Source: Bacillus sp. FJAT-28004 (GTDB lineage: Bacteria > Bacillota > Bacilli > Paenibacillales > Paenibacillaceae). From it: a DNA stretch of 64,000 nt. Positions 61,705 to 64,000 of the stretch are shown one piece after another (the first letter of the stretch is position 1; each line of letters opens with the position of its first letter). Made by a program: the position numbers and the translations under genes. The notes under the pieces are model-generated. The model was not told where the DNA came from. It was given only the letters and a program-made list of their open reading frames with translations, and did not search any database. Location: contig NZ_LGHP01000002.1 in NCBI RefSeq assembly GCF_001280845.1, positions 1,162,080 through 1,226,079 on the forward strand, read 5' to 3'.

Positions 61705-61989
61705 TTAGTCCAGTATGTACACTCTTGTCAATTGAAAAACAACAAAACCGGATGCACCATAGATGATTATCCGTCCCAAATATTTAGTAATCTTCTCTGC
61801 AGCTTGTTCTGCTTCTTTTATTTTTGGAGATTCTTCTCCATATGATTTTTTCTTTAGGGAGAGTAATGCAAGTACTAATAGCACTAGGGCGTAGAAAAGA
61901 TATTTTGCAAGAGTGGTATCAAACAAAGAAATGAATAAATGAATAAAAGTCATCCAAGGGTTATATTCGCTAGAGAAATACATGAGCAT
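61705..61989 (-). CDS. small membrane protein, 94 aa
   Basis: Not recognised. Two membrane regions: LAKYLFYALVLLVLALLSL (~26-45) and a C-terminal IIIYGASGFVVFQLTRVYIL (~73-92), separated by a Lys/Glu-rich stretch (KKKSYGEESPKIKEAEQAAEK, in part) likely in the cytosol. Start uncertain: TTG, GTG and two ATGs lie within 15 bases, and only a weak AGGTAAAG is upstream. Its stop is five bases from the MFS stop. Confidence 0.55.
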   Translation of the reverse strand: MLMYFSSEYNPWMTFIHLFISLFDTTLAKYLFYALVLLVLALLSLKKKSYGEESPKIKEAEQAAEKITKYLGRIIIYGASGFVVFQLTRVYILD

Positions 61990-62089
61990 CACCAACTTTA
62001 CCTAATAATTACAATTATAACACTTCATGAGCAGCCTGGCTTTGTACATTTGGCGAACATGATTGCCTGCTTGAGACTTTAATGAAAAG

Positions 62090-62133
62090 GGGATGCTCAT
62101 CAAGTAGATTTAACTACTGATGGGCATCCCTTT
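62090..62133. terminator. strong hairpin in a divergent gap
   Basis: GGGATGCTCATCA-GTAG pairs with CTACTGATGGGCATCCC (one wobble, one bulge), with four T on the minus side and three on the plus side. It stands between two divergent genes, where a terminator has no obvious client. Confidence 0.55.
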
Positions 62134-62276
62134 GAACTATTTATAACGGTATTGTCCAAACAAACCCGAGTTGTTTCGAGTAATACACAGCGGTTGTAGT
62201 ATAAAAAAGTGAATTAAGTGCACTATAATTATTGACCAAAATTGGACTAAAACAAACATTATTGGAGGCTCGCTTA

Positions 62277-62555
62277 ATGTTAAATCGTAATGGGCAAATG
62301 GATGCTGCGATACAGGAAAATCAACAATTACAGCAAGCGCAACTAGAAGTTCAAACGGCGCATCAGCTGTTACAAGTAGAAAGTCAACAATTGCTAGAAG
62401 CAGAACAGCTATTGCAAACAGAGGTTCAACAAGTGCTGCAAGCACAACAACAGGTCAGGCAGGAACAAGAAGACGTTCAAGTGGCACAACAAATACTTCA
62501 ACAGTCACAAGCTGCTGCAATGGCTTCTCAAAACAATCCAATTCAAGGTTCTTAA
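62277..62555 (+). CDS. Gln-rich, Lys-free coiled-coil protein, 92 aa
   Basis: Not recognised. 30 of 92 residues are Gln and there is no Lys, Cys, Trp, Phe or Tyr. Repeating units such as LLQVESQQLLEAEQLLQTE and VQQVLQAQQQVRQ place hydrophobics at heptad-like positions, so a long coiled coil is expected. No signal peptide. ATG 62277 follows GGAGG at eight bases; an in-frame ATG 15 codons upstream lacks one. It converges on the first of two Lys-rich mini-proteins. A structural spore or envelope role is a guess. Confidence 0.65.
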   Translation: MLNRNGQMDAAIQENQQLQQAQLEVQTAHQLLQVESQQLLEAEQLLQTEVQQVLQAQQQVRQEQEDVQVAQQILQQSQAAAMASQNNPIQGS

Positions 62556-62587
62556 AAGATCATTATTTATTTGAATGAATAGTAGAG

Positions 62588-62850
62588 TATGTAAGAGCGC
62601 TTGAAAGATCAAGCGCTCCAAAAAAAATTACCAGGAATGATGATCACATTTGCGATGTTTCTTCTTGCCAATAATAAGAACTTTTTGACCAGGTTTAACG
62701 AATACTACTTTAATATCGTGCTTCTCGTGGTCTCTCTTTTTTCTATTGCAGCTACAACAGTTTCCCATTCGAATCAACTCCTCTCTCTCTTGTTAATCTA
62801 ATATATTCATAGAATTTAAATGCGATTGGACAATTGGTACTTCAGAGAAA
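62588..62850. repeat. duplicated segment, copy 1
   Basis: Contains mini-protein gene 1, the hairpin GAGCGCTTG/CAAGCGCTC (62596-62619), and upstream GCGATTGGACAATTGGT near 62823. All parts recur in copy 2 in the same order. Confidence 0.7.
62629..62769 (-). CDS. Cys/His/Lys-rich mini-protein 1 (46 aa)
   Basis: A short gene read on the minus strand with GAGGAG nine bases before ATG 62769. The protein starts MGNCCSCNRKKRD (a CxxC pair), has a central block VVFVKPGQKVLIIGKKK and ends with HRKCDHHSW, rich in His and Cys. It shares the central block and the CxxC start with the protein at 63094. The Cys/His placement suggests a metal-binding knuckle. No family recognised. A hairpin conserved between copies follows the stop. 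Confidence 0.7.
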
Positions 62851-62935
62851 ATTAGATGTTTGGCTAAGCTCATGAATCAAAATAGTTAGAAGCCCATTGC
62901 AAAATGAGTAACTATTACAACAATGAACGCTTCCA

Positions 62936-62985
62936 GAAAAAAAATAGGCGACCGCTTCCCGATTGAATACCGAGAAGCGATCGCC
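62936..62985 (-). terminator. minus-strand terminator downstream of mini-protein 2
   Basis: GGCGACCGCTTC pairs with GAAGCGATCGCC (one wobble); the minus strand then reads a run of eight T. The gap 62770-63093 holds otherwise only duplicated leader sequence. Confidence 0.85.
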
Positions 62986-63054
62986 GCTAAATGTTCTTAT
63001 TTCTCTGTTTACATGACGTGGATATGACCAGTTAACGATCAGGTTATCAAAATA

Positions 63055-63310
63055 GTATGTAAGAGTGCTTGAAAGACCAAGCACTCCATAAATTTAGCAG
63101 TCGTGTTTTTTAGATGTCCGATGGTGGTGTTTCTTTCCGATAACAAGAACTTTTTGACCAGGTTTAACAAATATAACTCTAACATCTTTCTCTTTTTCTT
63201 TTTCTTTTTTATTACAGTGCCAGCAACCCATTCAAATCAACTCCTCTTCTTCAGGTTAATCTAGAATATTCACCGATTTAATGATGCGATTGGACAATTG
63301 GTGTTTCAAA
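63055..63310. repeat. duplicated segment, copy 2
   Basis: Contains mini-protein gene 2, the hairpin GAGTGCTTG/CAAGCACTC (63063-63086) and GCGATTGGACAATTGGT near 63286. Compared with copy 1 the stem has a C-G to T-A change on both sides, which preserves pairing. Confidence 0.7.
63094..63231 (-). CDS. Cys/His/Lys-rich mini-protein 2 (45 aa)
   Basis: Paralog of the protein at 62629. Starts MGCWHCNKKEKEKEKD with a CxxC pair, central VIFVKPGQKVLVIGKK, end HHHRTSKKHDC. The core shares 14 of about 16 residues with copy 1 while the ends diverge yet keep Cys and His. That pattern argues for selection on the protein. GAGGAG nine bases before ATG 63231. Bases 63232-63490 hold the duplicated leader, then AT-rich sequence in which nothing was recognised. 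Confidence 0.7.
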   Translation of the reverse strand: MGCWHCNKKEKEKEKDVRVIFVKPGQKVLVIGKKHHHRTSKKHDC

Positions 63311-63496
63311 TAAATTTGGGTAATCAACTGGGGTTATAAACAAAACCATCGTTTAATATCGTTTCCTCACGTTTCCAAATGTAAAATATACCCACAAAAT
63401 CCCAATTAAATCAGCTATAATATCGTGTGTAACTATATTCCGGTAATTGTAACAACTTGGATATATACGAAAAATAACCCACCGACCATAATGAAG

Positions 63497-63830
63497 TGCC
63501 CCCCTTATAGTAGACATTGGAAAAACCCATAGGGGAAACCGATGATGCTTTAGGGGGGATTTTTTATGAGGAAGAAAGAACAACCAAATAAATCGTATAC
63601 AAAGGAAATAAGGCAGGAAGCCGTACGGTTACATGAGGATGAGAAGTGGACGTATAGGCAAATTACTGAGAAATATGGGATACAAGATAAAGATAGGGTT
63701 CGTAAATGGGTGTATAGATTTAGGAAACAAGGCGAGTACGGATTATTGGATGATGTATTAATAGTCAAATTAAATGGTAAGGAAATCAGATATTTGGGAT
63801 TACGCGAGGGTTGACTCATTCAACTAACGG
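63497..63830 (+). mobile_element. remnant of an IS3-like insertion sequence
   Basis: AGTGCCCCCCTTATAGTAGAC (63496-, shortened) resembles the left end of IS3-family elements. It is followed by a transposase N-terminal reading frame that ends early. No OrfB, DDE domain or right end is seen, so the element is truncated and inactive. Confidence 0.55.
63566..63814 (+). pseudogene. truncated IS3-type transposase OrfA (helix-turn-helix)
   Basis: 82 codons. Residues 8-55 form the transposase HTH: SYTKEIRQEAVRLHEDEKWT, YRQITEKYGIQDKDRVRKWV, YRFRKQGEYGLLD. Full OrfA proteins run ~100 residues or more; here the frame after ~residue 62 (VLIVKLNGKEIRYLGLREG) is unrelated to the family and stops, so the 3' part has been lost. 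GGGGGG seven bases before ATG 63566. Confidence 0.65.
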
Positions 63831-63856
63831 GAAACTATAGTCGAATAACACACATT

Positions 63857-63890
63857 AATGAGCAGGCGCTGCGGTGGCCTGCTCATTGTA
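63857..63890 (+). terminator. hairpin near the right end
   Basis: AATGAGCAGGC (63857-63867) pairs perfectly with GCCTGCTCATT (63877-63887), followed by a weak T-rich stretch. CTAACGGG occurs on both sides (63824 and 63896). The rest to 64000 shows no gene. Confidence 0.55.
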
Positions 63891-64000
63891 TTAAGCTAAC
63901 GGGCAGTTTACTTCAATCCGCAAGTTTTATTTAGAACAATTTGATAAATGATCGGAAGTGACTAATGAACATTCGTCTGTTGAATGACTCTGATGCCCAA

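Noticed and set aside
62596..62619. Rho-independent terminator for mini-protein 1
   Set aside because: The hairpin is strong but no T-run follows on the minus strand, so it is reported as a conserved hairpin rather than a terminator.
62842..63084. 80-codon minus-strand frame between the two mini-genes
   Set aside because: It spans the terminator at 62936-62985 and the conserved hairpin, and has no ribosome site.
62588..63310. CRISPR array or tandem repeat array
   Set aside because: Only two copies of a ~260-base unit with coding content; no short regular repeats with spacers anywhere in the window.
63353..63583. 76-codon minus-strand frame opposite the IS remnant start
   Set aside because: No ribosome site or family resemblance; overlaps the IS end sequence.

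Overview
The window looks like chromosome of a Paenibacillus-type, endospore-forming Firmicute. The evidence is the gene content and order: spoVM, spoVIF, a gerA operon, a YjcZ peptide, remA, and the block rpoZ-coaBC-priA-def-fmt-rsmB-rlmN-prpC-prkC-rsgA-rpe-spoVM-rpmB-yloU-yloV-recG, which matches the Bacillus yloA-recG region. Strong AGGAGG ribosome sites, TTG/GTG starts and moderate GC agree. No rRNA, tRNA, CRISPR array or prophage was seen.

Layout. 1-7.1 kb: an XPB-type helicase (5' end outside the window) with its helicase-associated partner, ylbF-ylbG, an unknown gene, a LysR regulator and a PHP phosphoesterase. 7.1-7.6 kb: a gene-free stretch with a large imperfect inverted repeat. 7.6-17.6 kb: rqcH, a Ca2+ P-type ATPase, dapF, a homocysteine methyltransferase/methylene-THF reductase, remA-gmk-rpoZ, and small genes. 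17.7-37.3 kb: the conserved housekeeping block for CoA synthesis, replication restart, formyl-Met processing, rRNA modification, the PASTA kinase/phosphatase pair, ribosome assembly, the pentose phosphate pathway and fatty-acid kinase (fakA plus a DegV/FakB protein), then recG and spoVIF. thiN, expected between rpe and spoVM by comparison with B. subtilis, is missing.

37.3-47.4 kb: an SRAP protein, a DUF2515 protein, a probably frameshifted small gene, a LexA-box-controlled cassette (WYL-like mini-protein, UvrX-type Y-family polymerase, YolD-like protein), a gerA-type germination operon (A-C-B order) and a glycosyltransferase-methyltransferase fusion. 47.5-51.7 kb: a TPP riboswitch with terminator followed by a thiamine-precursor uptake operon (ThiY-, ThiX- and ThiZ-like proteins, a thiamine-binding MTH1187-family protein) ending in a TatD-family hydrolase. 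51.8-61.7 kb: accessory single genes, including a glucosaminidase with a stalk domain, DUF418 with an unlisted 26-residue peptide upstream, a metallo-beta-lactamase-fold hydrolase, an FAD-Rieske oxidoreductase, two MFS transporters, a NucB-excalibur lipoprotein, YjcZ, and a divergent MarR/MFS pair with a palindromic operator.

61.7-64 kb: the least explained part. It holds a Gln-rich, Lys-free coiled-coil protein, two paralogous Cys/His/Lys-rich mini-proteins (45-46 aa) on a duplicated segment whose 3' hairpin shows a compensatory base change, and the remnant of an IS3-like element. These, together with a recurring 5'-leader motif (TGCTTACGAAG, hairpin, strong ribosome site) found at three places, are the best candidates for undescribed biology. 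All calls come from reading the sequence; no database search was possible.
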